Shown here piece after piece: positions 23,704-31,380 of a stretch of 38,015 bases of DNA. Source of the stretch: Ignavibacteriaceae bacterium (GTDB taxonomy: Bacteria; Bacteroidota; Ignavibacteria; Ignavibacteriales; Ignavibacteriaceae); assembly GCA_013388545.1 (NCBI GenBank), contig JACAFB010000058.1, forward strand, positions 1 through 38,015, written 5' to 3'. The translations under genes were made by a program, and so were the position numbers. How positions within the stretch are numbered: the first letter of the stretch is position 1; every line of letters begins with the position of its first letter. The notes under the pieces were generated by a model, which made no database searches, was not told the origin of the DNA, and saw only the letters and a program-made list of their open reading frames with translations.

Positions 23704-23825
23704 CAGCTGGCGGACAAAGAAATCTGCCAGGTCGGACTCTCTCCGCAGGTTGAATTTATTGATTTACAGGAAATGAGTAATTACATATTTTTGATCGGTG
23801 AATTCATTTATAAATTTTTTCATGA

Positions 23826-24434
23826 ATGATTAATTCTTCTTTAAATATGTTTCAACTTTTGCGTACTCATATTGAAAAGCGAGTCAGGTTAACTGACGAG
23901 GAATTTGAATCTATCACGAGGTATTTTTCCGTAAAGAAACTGCGCAAGCGTCAATTTTTTCTGCAAGAAGGTAATGTGGCAAAACATATCGGCTTTGTAA
24001 ATTCAGGATGTCTCAGGATTTATACTATCGATCAAAAAGGTGCAGAGCATATAATTCAATTTGGAATTGAAGACTGGTGGGTAGCCGATCTTAACAGCTA
24101 TCTTACTGGTCAACCGGCAACATATAATATTGATGCGATGGAAGATTCAGAGCTGTTTCTGCTGGAAAAAACCGCGAGGGATAAATTGCTTGACTCCTGC
24201 CCGAAGATGGAAAGATTTTTCAGGATACTGATAGAATCAAATTATGTTGCAACCAGGCAGAGAATTGTTGATACATTAAGTGCATCTGCAGAAGAACGTT
24301 ATTTAAAGTTTATCCGAACATATCCTAAACTGGTCGAGCAGATTCCACAGAACCAAATTGCTTCATATCTTGGAATAACCCCGCAATCATTAAGCCGTAT
24401 CCGGAAGGAATTATCAGGCAGGCAGCCTGCTTAA
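23826..24434 (+). CDS. Crp/Fnr-family transcriptional regulator
   Basis: 202 residues with an N-terminal cyclic-nucleotide-type effector domain (about 10-125, including FFLQEGNVAKHIGFVNSG and the later IQFGIEDWW) and a C-terminal winged helix-turn-helix. In the latter, QIPQNQIASYLGITPQSLSRIRKEL (about 170-195) is the recognition helix region. No FNR-type Fe-S cysteine set is seen, so it is the Bacteroidota Crp-like type with an unknown effector. It binds DNA as a dimer at palindromes. A perfect 16-bp palindrome of Crp/Fnr geometry (ATTAAC-ATAT-GTTAAT, 24492-24507) lies 58 bases after its stop, between it and yceI, and may be its target. The start is the first in-frame ATG after the terminator; a second Met lies at residue 8. 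Confidence 0.92.
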   Translation: MINSSLNMFQLLRTHIEKRVRLTDEEFESITRYFSVKKLRKRQFFLQEGNVAKHIGFVNSGCLRIYTIDQKGAEHIIQFGIEDWWVADLNSYLTGQPATYNIDAMEDSELFLLEKTARDKLLDSCPKMERFFRILIESNYVATRQRIVDTLSASAEERYLKFIRTYPKLVEQIPQNQIASYLGITPQSLSRIRKELSGRQPA

Positions 24435-24491
24435 TTTGATGAACTTAATGGCTGTTATTTTTTATCAGTCAATTAAACATTTGAGAGTTTA

Positions 24492-24507
24492 ATTAACATA
24501 TGTTAAT
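24492..24507. promoter_or_regulatory. perfect palindrome of Crp/Fnr form upstream of yceI-like gene
   Basis: ATTAACATATGTTAAT is its own reverse complement. The core TTAAC-N4-GTTAA has the 5-4-5 spacing of FNR-type boxes (TTGAT-N4-ATCAA). Its centre is about 66 bases upstream of the start predicted from the -7 box at 24552-24559, close to the class I activator positions. It lies beside the regulator gene. Confidence 0.55.
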
Positions 24508-24551
24508 CTGATTTTTTAACCTGTGTGAATGACGGGGAATTTTTCAGAGAT

Positions 24552-24559
24552 TAGTTTTG
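24552..24559 (+). promoter_or_regulatory. putative -7 box for yceI-like gene
   Basis: TAGTTTTG matches TAnnTTTG. Transcription would begin near 24566, so the leader is about 36 nt to the ATG at 24602. This also rules out the in-frame TTG at 24557 as start. There is no TTTG at -33, consistent with an activator-dependent promoter. Confidence 0.45.
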
Positions 24560-24601
24560 TTCCGACTGAAAATATTAACAATAATAAAAAGGAATAAAAC
24601 A

Positions 24602-25147
24602 ATGACAACATGGAAAATTGATCCGGCGCATTCAGAAATTAACTTTAAGGTAAAACATCTGTTAGTATCAACCGTAACCGGTCACTTTGGCGGGTTTGAT
24701 GCACAGATTGAAAGCAGTAAAGAAGATTTCTCTGATGCGAAAATTAAATTTGAAGCTGATATCGATAGCATCGATACAAAAAATGAACAGCGTGATAATC
24801 ATCTAAAATCTCCTGATTTTTTTGATGCAGCAAATCATCCGAAGATGACATTTGTATCAAAGTCGGTGAAAAAAATATCCGATCATGAAATGCAGGTTAC
24901 CGGTGATCTTGAAATCCGCGGTATTACAAAGGAAATTTCACTTGATGTGATATTTAATGGAGTAGTGTCGGGCTTCGGAGGAATTGAAGTTGCAGGATTT
25001 GAAGTGAGAGGCAAGCTTAACCGTTTTGATTACGGTTTACAGTGGAATGCACTGACTGAAGCCGGCGGAGTAATTGTAAGCAACGAAGTAAAAATTGAAA
25101 TACTTGCCGAGTTCAACAAAGTGAATGATGCAGTAAAAGCAGCATAA
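24602..25147 (+). CDS. YceI-family lipid-binding protein
   Basis: 181 residues of the YceI fold, a lipocalin-like barrel that binds isoprenoid or other lipophilic molecules. The start MTTWKIDPAHSEINFKVKHLLVSTVTGHF is the family signature, followed by SPDFFDAANHPKMTF (about 72-86) and ITKEISLDV (about 108-116). There is no signal peptide, so this form is cytoplasmic, which is common in Bacteroidota and proteobacterial relatives. The ATG at 24602 with AAAAAGG upstream is preferred over the TTG at 24557, which lies in the promoter. A Crp/Fnr-type palindrome and the regulator gene are upstream. A terminator follows at 25177. Confidence 0.92.
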   Translation: MTTWKIDPAHSEINFKVKHLLVSTVTGHFGGFDAQIESSKEDFSDAKIKFEADIDSIDTKNEQRDNHLKSPDFFDAANHPKMTFVSKSVKKISDHEMQVTGDLEIRGITKEISLDVIFNGVVSGFGGIEVAGFEVRGKLNRFDYGLQWNALTEAGGVIVSNEVKIEILAEFNKVNDAVKAA

Positions 25148-25176
25148 GCTGATTTCGACACATTGCGCAAATAACT

Positions 25177-25217
25177 AATAAGCCCAATGCCATAACAGCA
25201 ATGGGCTTATTTTTTCT
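25177..25217 (+). terminator. rho-independent terminator after yceI-like gene
   Basis: AATAAGCCCA (25177-25186) pairs with TGGGCTTATT (25202-25211), with an inner TGC/GCA pair, followed by TTTTTTC. A-run on the other side makes it likely to serve the converging lipoprotein gene as well. Confidence 0.8.
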
Positions 25218-25232
25218 GTTAATAAAAATCTC

Positions 25233-26144
25233 TTACGGGACATCAAGAGCTACACTTGTTCCATTTCTCATCGAAGTATGAAAAACCTTTCCATCGTGCT
25301 GAACCTCGCCGAAGTCAAACTGAGAAATATCGATAACAAGCTTATCAGAATAACCTCCAGCGAGAATTCGCTGAAGCTGCTGAGATGATAAAGTATATTC
25401 ACCGGGATTGTTCTCAAGCACGATGACAAAAAAATTGTCCGGGGGAAATAAAGGTGGGCGAATAAATCCTCCCAATCCCCGCGGTGGAAACATAAAGGAA
25501 GTTACTCTGAGTGCAATTTTATCCTGAGGATTTCCACCGCTCCAGGTAATATGCAGATCCTCAGCCGGATTTATCGGATCGCCCTGATTATGACTAGTGA
25601 TATCTAAAAGAGCAGGGGGAGAGGTTAGGGTGATTGTCAGCGGATTAAAACTCCCCGAGCCGGATATGTTAAATACATAATCGGTGCTGGGTATAAAGTT
25701 CAAGAGATTTTCAGATTCACCGAAAGGCGGCTGAAATAATGAGTAAGCAGTCCCCCTGCGGGGATGGGAAAACTTAAACATTTCAACTTCATTTCCGTCG
25801 TACTGAATTTTTATTGTGCCCATATCAATTCCAAACCTTGGGAAATGAGGTGAGCCGGTATTTGCATCATTAAAAGCAACTGCAAATGCCATTCCTTTAA
25901 GATCAGAGTTTTGATTAAAGGGTCTGAACATTTCGTTCCAGCCGATTGAGAAAACGCCATCCCCAAAGTGAGGAGGCATTCCTCCTTCTTTAAGCAAAGA
26001 AAGATCACTTTCGATTACTGAGTATTTATAAAGGTTAGGATCAGGGTTGTCATCCGGGACGAATGAATCTGTTTGTGAATTGCAGCCAATAATTACAAGG
26101 CTGATAAAGATGCTTAATGCAAATATCATTGATTTAATATTCAT
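25233..26144 (-). CDS. secreted lipoprotein of unknown function
   Basis: 303 residues from the ATG at 26144. The lipoprotein signal is MNIKSMIFALSIFISLVIIGC, with the lipid-bearing Cys21 and NSQTDS after it. The mature part begins with a Pro/Asp/Asn-rich linker, then Ig- or beta-sandwich-like stretches (YKYSVIESDLSLLKEGGMPP; LLDITSHNQGDPINPAEDLHITWSGGN at about 210-230). No catalytic motif is seen. An upstream in-frame extension to 26288 runs into the DinB remnant and is rejected: the ATG at 26144 has a good AGGAAAATT site. It converges with the yceI-like gene. Confidence 0.75.
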   Translation of the reverse strand: MNIKSMIFALSIFISLVIIGCNSQTDSFVPDDNPDPNLYKYSVIESDLSLLKEGGMPPHFGDGVFSIGWNEMFRPFNQNSDLKGMAFAVAFNDANTGSPHFPRFGIDMGTIKIQYDGNEVEMFKFSHPRRGTAYSLFQPPFGESENLLNFIPSTDYVFNISGSGSFNPLTITLTSPPALLDITSHNQGDPINPAEDLHITWSGGNPQDKIALRVTSFMFPPRGLGGFIRPPLFPPDNFFVIVLENNPGEYTLSSQQLQRILAGGYSDKLVIDISQFDFGEVQHDGKVFHTSMRNGTSVALDVP

Positions 26145-26242
26145 ACAATTTTCCTGAAATGAATTTGTTTGTAATTTAATATTATTTCCTGCTAATGTCG
26201 ACAACAATTTATCAGGATGAAATTTGCAGTTTGCAGAAAAAA

Positions 26243-26588
26243 CTATTCTAAAATTGATCTCCAATCTGCCGCGGGTTTGGCAAGCCATGTCCAGGCAATA
26301 AAATCAACAATCGGGGGTTCGCCGCCCAATTCTTTCAACCTTGCATTTACCTGTCCGCGATGATATGAACTATGAGATACAACCTGCAAAATAGTTTCTT
26401 CCATAGTAACCTGAGAAACCTCTTTACCCATTATTCTCCCCATAAACTTTGACCAGGGAATAACAACTATTTTTCTCAGAATTTCTTCTGTTAAAGAATC
26501 TGAAAAACTGTAGAGTAAATTCTGAAAATCATATCCCCATCTGCATGCCTGTAAAAATGTAACCTGCAGAATGGCATAATGTATTGAA
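26243..26588 (-). pseudogene. C-terminal remnant of a DinB-family gene
   Basis: Read on the minus strand, one frame is open from a TAA near 26589 to 26243 and ends with SHSSYHRGQVNARLKELGGEPPIVDFIAW, the C-terminal HxxYHRGQ helix of DinB-fold proteins. Upstream in the same frame are helices (LLYSFSDSLTEEILRKIVV) that match the middle of the fold, but roughly the first 50 residues, with the first metal-ligand His, are lost. There is no good start until the ATG at 26443, which would give only 66 residues. The peroxiredoxin terminator sits just beyond. It is best read as a truncated pseudogene. Confidence 0.75.
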
Positions 26589-26611
26589 ACTTAGCATTAG
26601 AATTTGAAAAT

Positions 26612-26637
26612 AAAAAACCCCGGGAAAGTTTCCGGGG
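26612..26637 (-). terminator. rho-independent terminator after the peroxiredoxin gene
   Basis: CCCCGG (26618-26623) pairs with CCGGGG (26632-26637). On the minus strand it is followed by a T-run (the A-run at 26612-26617 on the plus strand). It lies 27 bases after the peroxiredoxin stop. Confidence 0.8.
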
Positions 26638-26663
26638 CTGAAAAGTTTTAAATAAAAGATATT

Positions 26664-27383
26664 TTACTTTTTCTTTAGTATTTTTTTCATTATTTCATCT
26701 TTTGAAATTGGTTTTGTGCAGAAGAACCAGTCGTAGCACTTAACATCTTTTTCTTTGCCCTCCATTCTGTCTTTTGCTGTTCCGCAGGAACCGGCAGGAG
26801 GAACAATTACATCGTCGCCCGGTCTCCAGTCAGCAGGAGTTGCAATTCCAAATTCATCTGCAGTTTGAAGCGCAATTAATACTCTGTAAAGTTCGTCAAA
26901 GTTTCTTCCAAGACTTAACGGGTAATAAATTATTGTGCGGATAATTCCTTTGGGATCGATAAAGAAAACAGCGCGAACTGCTTTCGTTGTGCTTTCACCG
27001 GGCTGAAGCATTCCGTAAGTTTTTGCTACGTTCATTGTGATGTCCTCAATCAAAGGAAATGTCACTTCAACATTCTTCATTCCTTTAAATTCAATTTTTT
27101 CTTTGATGGTTCGTAGCCAGGCAATGTGACTGTAAAGTCCATCAACTGAAAGTCCGACGAGTTTACAATTAGCTTCTTCAAATTGCTTTTCCATTGTTGC
27201 GAAAGTCATAAACTCAGATGTACACACAGGTGTAAAATCTGCCGGATGACTGAATAGAATTACCCACTTGCCAGAGTAATCTTCAGGAAAGTTTATATCT
27301 CCCTGAGTAGTTACTGCTTTGAATGATGGTGCTTTGTCGCCGATGCGCGGCATCGATACTACATTTTGAATTGTTTGTTCCAT
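26664..27383 (-). CDS. peroxiredoxin (Prx6-type / AhpC-TSA family)
   Basis: 239 residues of the Prx6 subgroup, which reduce hydrogen peroxide and organic peroxides. The peroxidatic cysteine is C54 in HPADFTPVCTSEF (46-58), with Thr51 and Arg in the later REST-type position. The C-terminal extension carries three further cysteines at 200 (GSCGTAKD), 216 and 222 (YDWFFCTK). Archaeal and bacterial members of this group resolve through such C-terminal Cys residues, so it may be a two-Cys variant. The ATG follows a strong AAGGAGAAA site, and its own terminator ends the transcript. Cytoplasmic; the reductant is unknown. Confidence 0.95.
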   Translation of the reverse strand: MEQTIQNVVSMPRIGDKAPSFKAVTTQGDINFPEDYSGKWVILFSHPADFTPVCTSEFMTFATMEKQFEEANCKLVGLSVDGLYSHIAWLRTIKEKIEFKGMKNVEVTFPLIEDITMNVAKTYGMLQPGESTTKAVRAVFFIDPKGIIRTIIYYPLSLGRNFDELYRVLIALQTADEFGIATPADWRPGDDVIVPPAGSCGTAKDRMEGKEKDVKCYDWFFCTKPISKDEIMKKILKKK

Positions 27384-27733
27384 TATTTTTCTCCTTAATA
27401 ATATTGTTACTTTATTGCTGATGTGATGATCTAAAAACCTACAGGTTTCTTATTTTTTTTAGCAACAATTCAAACGTGAGAAAAAAGTTGTTCATTTCCC
27501 ATAGTTTGGAAAAATATATGATTTGCGGGCGCGCAATTATTAAGTTGTGGTGAGCTTCAGATGTGCTAAGCACGAAGAATTAAAAAGTTCTATAAAATTG
27601 ATGATTAACCTAAACCTTCTATGATACTTTTTGTGCATTAAAATAATCTTTATCTGTGGTGTAATTTGTATTAACATCAATTTTGTTTTTTATTTTGCAT
27701 AAGTGTTTAAGGGATAAAATTTTCTGCGGTTAA
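27384..27733. other. intergenic region between peroxiredoxin and sulP genes
   Basis: 350 AT-rich bases without a convincing ORF. Visible: the peroxiredoxin ribosome site, two small inverted repeats (TTGCG/CGCAA near 27523-27536 and GTGCT/AGCAC at 27563-27573), and the 3' trailer of the sulP gene. No TAnnTTTG element was found for the peroxiredoxin promoter. Confidence 0.4.
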
Positions 27734-29443
27734 TCAGACTTTTCCCTCTCTTGCAACAGTTGGTTTAAAATCTGCAGGGCGACCAAGCTTGGGCAATCCG
27801 AGTATTTCTCTTGCGCGGTCGAGTGCATCGTCAATATTTCCGTGAATGTTTGCTTCGCCGATCTTTTCTATGAATTCAGCCTGAGCTAAAGCCATCAACG
27901 GCTGTGTGTGCACCCCCGATAAAACAAGATGAGTACCGTGACGTTTTGTTTCTTTCAAAAGCTGCTCGAGTGCATGTATTCCTGTTGAATCAATCGCAGG
28001 AACATCGCGCATTCTTATAATAATAATCTTCGGCGGATTTTCAACTATTCTCACTGTATCTCTGAACTTAGATACTGCGCCAAAAAAGAAAGGTCCGTTG
28101 ATTTCAAAAACTTCGACACCATCGGGCACCTTTTTGTTCTGGATCGAATTGACATCGGTTACTTCTTCTTCATCTTTCAATTCTCTCGTAATAATGCCGA
28201 CGTTTGTTACCATCGCCATCCGTCTCATAAAAAGCAGAACAGCCAGTATCATCCCTATTTGAATTGCAATTGTTAAATCAAAAACAATGGTAAGCAAAAA
28301 TGTTGTGAGTAATACGGCTATGTCGCTTTTAGGATATTTAAAGACTTCAATAAATGACCTCCACTCACTCATGTTATAGGCAACAATAATAAGCACCGCA
28401 GCAAGTGTAGCCATAGGAATTAATTTTGCCCAAAGGCCGAAGAACAACATTATTAATAAAAGAACAATTGCATGAACAATTCCCGCAACTGGAGTACGTC
28501 CGCCGTTTTTAATGTTCGTTGCCGTTCTGGCAATTGCGCCGGTTGCAGGAATTCCACCAAACAAAGGAGTTATTATATTTGCAGCGCCCTGAGCAACCAA
28601 CTCCATATTTGACCGATGCCTTCCGCCTATCATACCATCGGCAACAACTGCTGAGAGAAGAGACTCAATTGCAGCAAGTAATGCAATTGTTGTTGCCGGA
28701 CTTATCAAGCTCCTGATAGTTTGAAAATCCATATGAGGAAATGTTGGCGATGGAATCGAGGAAGGAATTTCTCCGAATCTGCTTCCAATAGTTTCAACAG
28801 GAAGATGAAATATGTGTACCAGCAGCGTTGAAAGTATTATTGCAACAATTGAGCCCGGTATTCTATGTGTAATCCGTGGAAAAAATATTATTGCGGCTAA
28901 CGACACAGCACCAATAAAAAATGACCAGTAGTTCAGCGAGAAAATATTTTGAGAATAGACAATCCACTTCTCGATGAATTCAGAGGGAACTGTTGAAATA
29001 TTCAACCCAAGAAAATCCTTTATTTGCGATGAAAATATTATCAGCGCAATTCCGCTTGTAAATCCAACAATCACCGGATGAGGAATAAATTTAATGATCG
29101 ACCCAAATCTTGCAAATCCCATTATTACAAGAATAACACCAGCCATCATAGTGGCCAGAATTAAACCATTTAATCCATATTGCTGAACAATTCCAAAAAC
29201 AATTACAATGAAAGCTCCGGTTGGCCCGCCAATCTGGACTTTACTTCCTCCAAGAAATGAAATAATAAATCCTGCAATGATGGCAGTAATCAGTCCTTTG
29301 TCGGGAGTAACTCCGCTTGCGATACCAAATGCAATTGCGAGGGGAAGAGCAACAATGCCAACGATAACACCGGCTGTTAAATCTGAAGTGAATTGTTTTT
29401 TAGAGTAGCCTTTAAGAGTAGTAAATAATTTGGGTTTCAACAT
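27734..29443 (-). CDS. SulP-family anion transporter with STAS domain
   Basis: 569 residues. The transmembrane SLC26/SulP core (about 20-410) opens with [26 protein letters not shown] and carries [11 protein letters not shown] (about 71-81), typical of the family's first half. The cytoplasmic STAS domain (about 435-545) includes [16 protein letters not shown], where S486/T487 of DSTG correspond to the serine phosphorylated in anti-sigma-factor antagonists. SulP proteins move sulfate, bicarbonate, chloride or dicarboxylates. The substrate is not told by sequence. A near-perfect Bacteroidota promoter lies at 29485-29516. Its neighbour upstream is a receiver-PP2C phosphatase, which would suit STAS control, but a 368-base gap and its own promoter keep them separate. 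Confidence 0.94.
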   Translation of the reverse strand: MLKPKLFTTLKGYSKKQFTSDLTAGVIVGIVALPLAIAFGIASGVTPDKGLITAIIAGFIISFLGGSKVQIGGPTGAFIVIVFGIVQQYGLNGLILATMMAGVILVIMGFARFGSIIKFIPHPVIVGFTSGIALIIFSSQIKDFLGLNISTVPSEFIEKWIVYSQNIFSLNYWSFFIGAVSLAAIIFFPRITHRIPGSIVAIILSTLLVHIFHLPVETIGSRFGEIPSSIPSPTFPHMDFQTIRSLISPATTIALLAAIESLLSAVVADGMIGGRHRSNMELVAQGAANIITPLFGGIPATGAIARTATNIKNGGRTPVAGIVHAIVLLLIMLFFGLWAKLIPMATLAAVLIIVAYNMSEWRSFIEVFKYPKSDIAVLLTTFLLTIVFDLTIAIQIGMILAVLLFMRRMAMVTNVGIITRELKDEEEVTDVNSIQNKKVPDGVEVFEINGPFFFGAVSKFRDTVRIVENPPKIIIIRMRDVPAIDSTGIHALEQLLKETKRHGTHLVLSGVHTQPLMALAQAEFIEKIGEANIHGNIDDALDRAREILGLPKLGRPADFKPTVAREGKV

Positions 29444-29811
29444 TTATTAAGAATAAACCTGCTTTATAATAACTAAATCTGGCGCAAAAATAACTGGATG
29501 TAAATCTTTTTTCAAAGCTCAGAATAAAATAAAAAATGAACTGCTCGCCAAAATAAAAATTTAAAAACTGATCTTTGCCAAAACTTTTATGGTCTTGTGA
29601 GAGATTGCTGTAAGAGTGGGTTCGCTGCTTAAGACTTGATGTAACTCCTTTTTGATCAGCAGGAGGTTCAATTAAATTCCAACATACATTTATTATCCGG
29701 TTTATTCGTTACTGCCAAAAACCGGCTGTATGATTTTCTCTTTATGCTCTTTTATTATATTTTTTTTTCAGAAAGTCTTTTAGCGAAGTAATAAAATCAT
29801 TAAAAAATTAT
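29444..29811. other. intergenic region between sulP and the signalling operon
   Basis: 368 bases with no ORF seen. It holds the sulP promoter and leader, a CCGGTTT/AAACCGG imperfect hairpin near 29698-29727, and T-rich trailer sequence of the PP2C gene. Confidence 0.5.
29485..29516 (-). promoter_or_regulatory. Bacteroidota-type promoter for sulP
   Basis: On the minus strand TTTG (29513-29516) is followed after exactly 20 nt by TATTTTTG (29485-29492), matching TAnnTTTG. Transcription from about 29478 gives a leader of about 35 nt to the ATG at 29443. Confidence 0.6.
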
Positions 29812-30981
29812 TCAGCATTTAAGATATTTTAATGCCAGGCAAGTAATGTCATCAGATTGTTCAAAACCATTTGTGAACTGTTGAACACTTTGGAAAACAC
29901 AATCAACGAAATCATTTGCACCATATCCGTTTTTGTTCACGAGAACCTCTTCGAGGCGTAATTCGTTATAAACTTCTCCGTTTTTATCAAATGCTTCCGT
30001 TACTCCATCGGTATAAAAGAAGAGGCTTTCTTCGGGCTTCAGCATGAAAACACTTGATTGATATTCGGCGTCTTTCATTGCACCCAGTATAAGCCCGCCC
30101 ACATCTGCTATTTGTTTAATGGTGCCATCATTAGAAATATGATACGGGGCATTGTGTCCTGCGCTTGAATATTCGAAGACACCACTTCGGGTGTCGAGAA
30201 TACCATAGAAAAGGGTAACAAACATATTAGAAGGGCTTTCATCTACAAGCATATTGTTAACTTCAGAAAGAACCACATCGGTCGGCATTCCTTTTTGTGC
30301 TGTGGCTTTGAGCAAAGTTTTACATACTGCCATCAGGAGAGCAGAAGCAATTCCTTTTCCCGAAACATCGCCGATAACAACCGCAAGACGATATTTATCG
30401 ATTAAAAAGAAATCATACAAATCTCCGCCTACTTCTTTTGCAGGAATCATTTTGGCATAAATATCAAATTCTTTTCTTTCGGGAAAAGCCGGAAAGGTTT
30501 TCGGAAGAATTGATGTTTGAATCGTTGTTGCAATATCAAGTTCCTTCTGCAGAGCTGTTAATTTACTTTGAGCAGACATAATCAATTTATACTCATCAAT
30601 ATCTTTAAGAGACTTTTCAATGGTTACCTCGAGGTCCTTTAAATCAATTGGCTTGGTGATAAAATCATATGCACCTCTGTTCATTGCAGTTCTTATATTT
30701 TCCATATCGCCATAAGCCGAGACGATTATAGATTTCAGCAATTTATTGTTAAGCTCATTAATTTTTGAAAGCAGAGTGAGACCATCCATAATGGGCATAT
30801 TAATGTCGGTCAGAACAAGATCAATAGTTCCATCAGAGATGATTTTCTCTAAAGCCTCCGCACCATTTTCAGCAAAATGAAACTCATATTCATTTGCTTT
30901 TATTTTATTACGGAATTTTTGTTTGATGAGTTCCTGTATATCAGGTTCATCATCTACAACCAAAATTTTTGCGAACTGCAT
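29812..30981 (-). CDS. receiver-PP2C (RsbU/SpoIIE-type) phosphatase
   Basis: 389 residues: an N-terminal receiver domain (about 1-125), a short coiled linker (about 126-165), and a SpoIIE/RsbU-type PP2C domain (about 170-389). The receiver has the DDE pair (10-12), the phospho-acceptor D59 in LTDINMP and K110 in FITKPID. The phosphatase has VGGDLYDF (184-191), GDVSGKG (204-210), YTDGVTEAFD and QSDDIT (375-380) for metal-bound Asp residues. Such enzymes dephosphorylate Ser/Thr on STAS-type anti-sigma antagonists. It is the last gene of a tight three-gene unit (27-base gap after the receiver gene), so the sensor kinase probably controls its receiver. A STAS-bearing SulP gene lies downstream. 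Confidence 0.94.
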   Translation of the reverse strand: MQFAKILVVDDEPDIQELIKQKFRNKIKANEYEFHFAENGAEALEKIISDGTIDLVLTDINMPIMDGLTLLSKINELNNKLLKSIIVSAYGDMENIRTAMNRGAYDFITKPIDLKDLEVTIEKSLKDIDEYKLIMSAQSKLTALQKELDIATTIQTSILPKTFPAFPERKEFDIYAKMIPAKEVGGDLYDFFLIDKYRLAVVIGDVSGKGIASALLMAVCKTLLKATAQKGMPTDVVLSEVNNMLVDESPSNMFVTLFYGILDTRSGVFEYSSAGHNAPYHISNDGTIKQIADVGGLILGAMKDAEYQSSVFMLKPEESLFFYTDGVTEAFDKNGEVYNELRLEEVLVNKNGYGANDFVDCVFQSVQQFTNGFEQSDDITCLALKYLKC

Positions 30982-31008
30982 TTGCTGACCTTCCTAAATT
31001 ACGTTTGG

Positions 31009-31371
31009 TTAACTAAGCTTCTTCTTCAAAAGATCAAACTGAATTGGTTTGGTGAAATAATCGGCTGCCCCGAGACTTTTTGTAATACTGAAATTTTCTT
31101 CGTCGCCGTATGCGGTAATTATAAACACTTTTAGTTCCGGATACCTGGTTTTTATTTCTCTCAGCAATTCTATTCCGTTCATTTCGGGCATATTCAAATC
31201 AGTTAGAACTAACAAATCAGCCATGTTTTCAAATGATTCCAGCAGCCTGAGTGCAGTAGCGCCGTTTAATGCATACTCGATTTCTATTTCACCTGATTTA
31301 ATTTCTTTTCTGAACTTCTGTTGAAAGAGAAATTGAACATCGCTTTCATCGTCAACAACTAATAATTTCAT
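31009..31371 (-). CDS. single-domain response regulator
   Basis: A 120-residue free-standing receiver (CheY-like). It has D7-D8-E9 at the acidic pocket, D58 in LTDLNMP as the phospho-acceptor, T87 in IITAYGDEENF and K108 in FTKPI. The core FLFQQKFRKEIKSGEIEIEYALNGATAL closely parallels the receiver of the neighbouring phosphatase, pointing to duplication. No output domain, so it may pass a phosphoryl group on or act by protein contact. It sits between the sensor kinase (9-base gap) and the PP2C gene (27-base gap). Confidence 0.92.
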   Translation of the reverse strand: MKLLVVDDESDVQFLFQQKFRKEIKSGEIEIEYALNGATALRLLESFENMADLLVLTDLNMPEMNGIELLREIKTRYPELKVFIITAYGDEENFSITKSLGAADYFTKPIQFDLLKKKLS

Positions 31372-31380
31372 TTTTCCTCT

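Noticed and set aside
24557-24601. Upstream TTG start for the YceI-like gene
   Set aside because: It lies inside the predicted -7 box and the ATG at 24602 gives the canonical family N-terminus.
26145-26288. 48-residue N-terminal extension of the lipoprotein ORF
   Set aside because: The extension runs into the DinB remnant, and an ATG at 26144 with a good ribosome site starts directly at the lipoprotein signal peptide.
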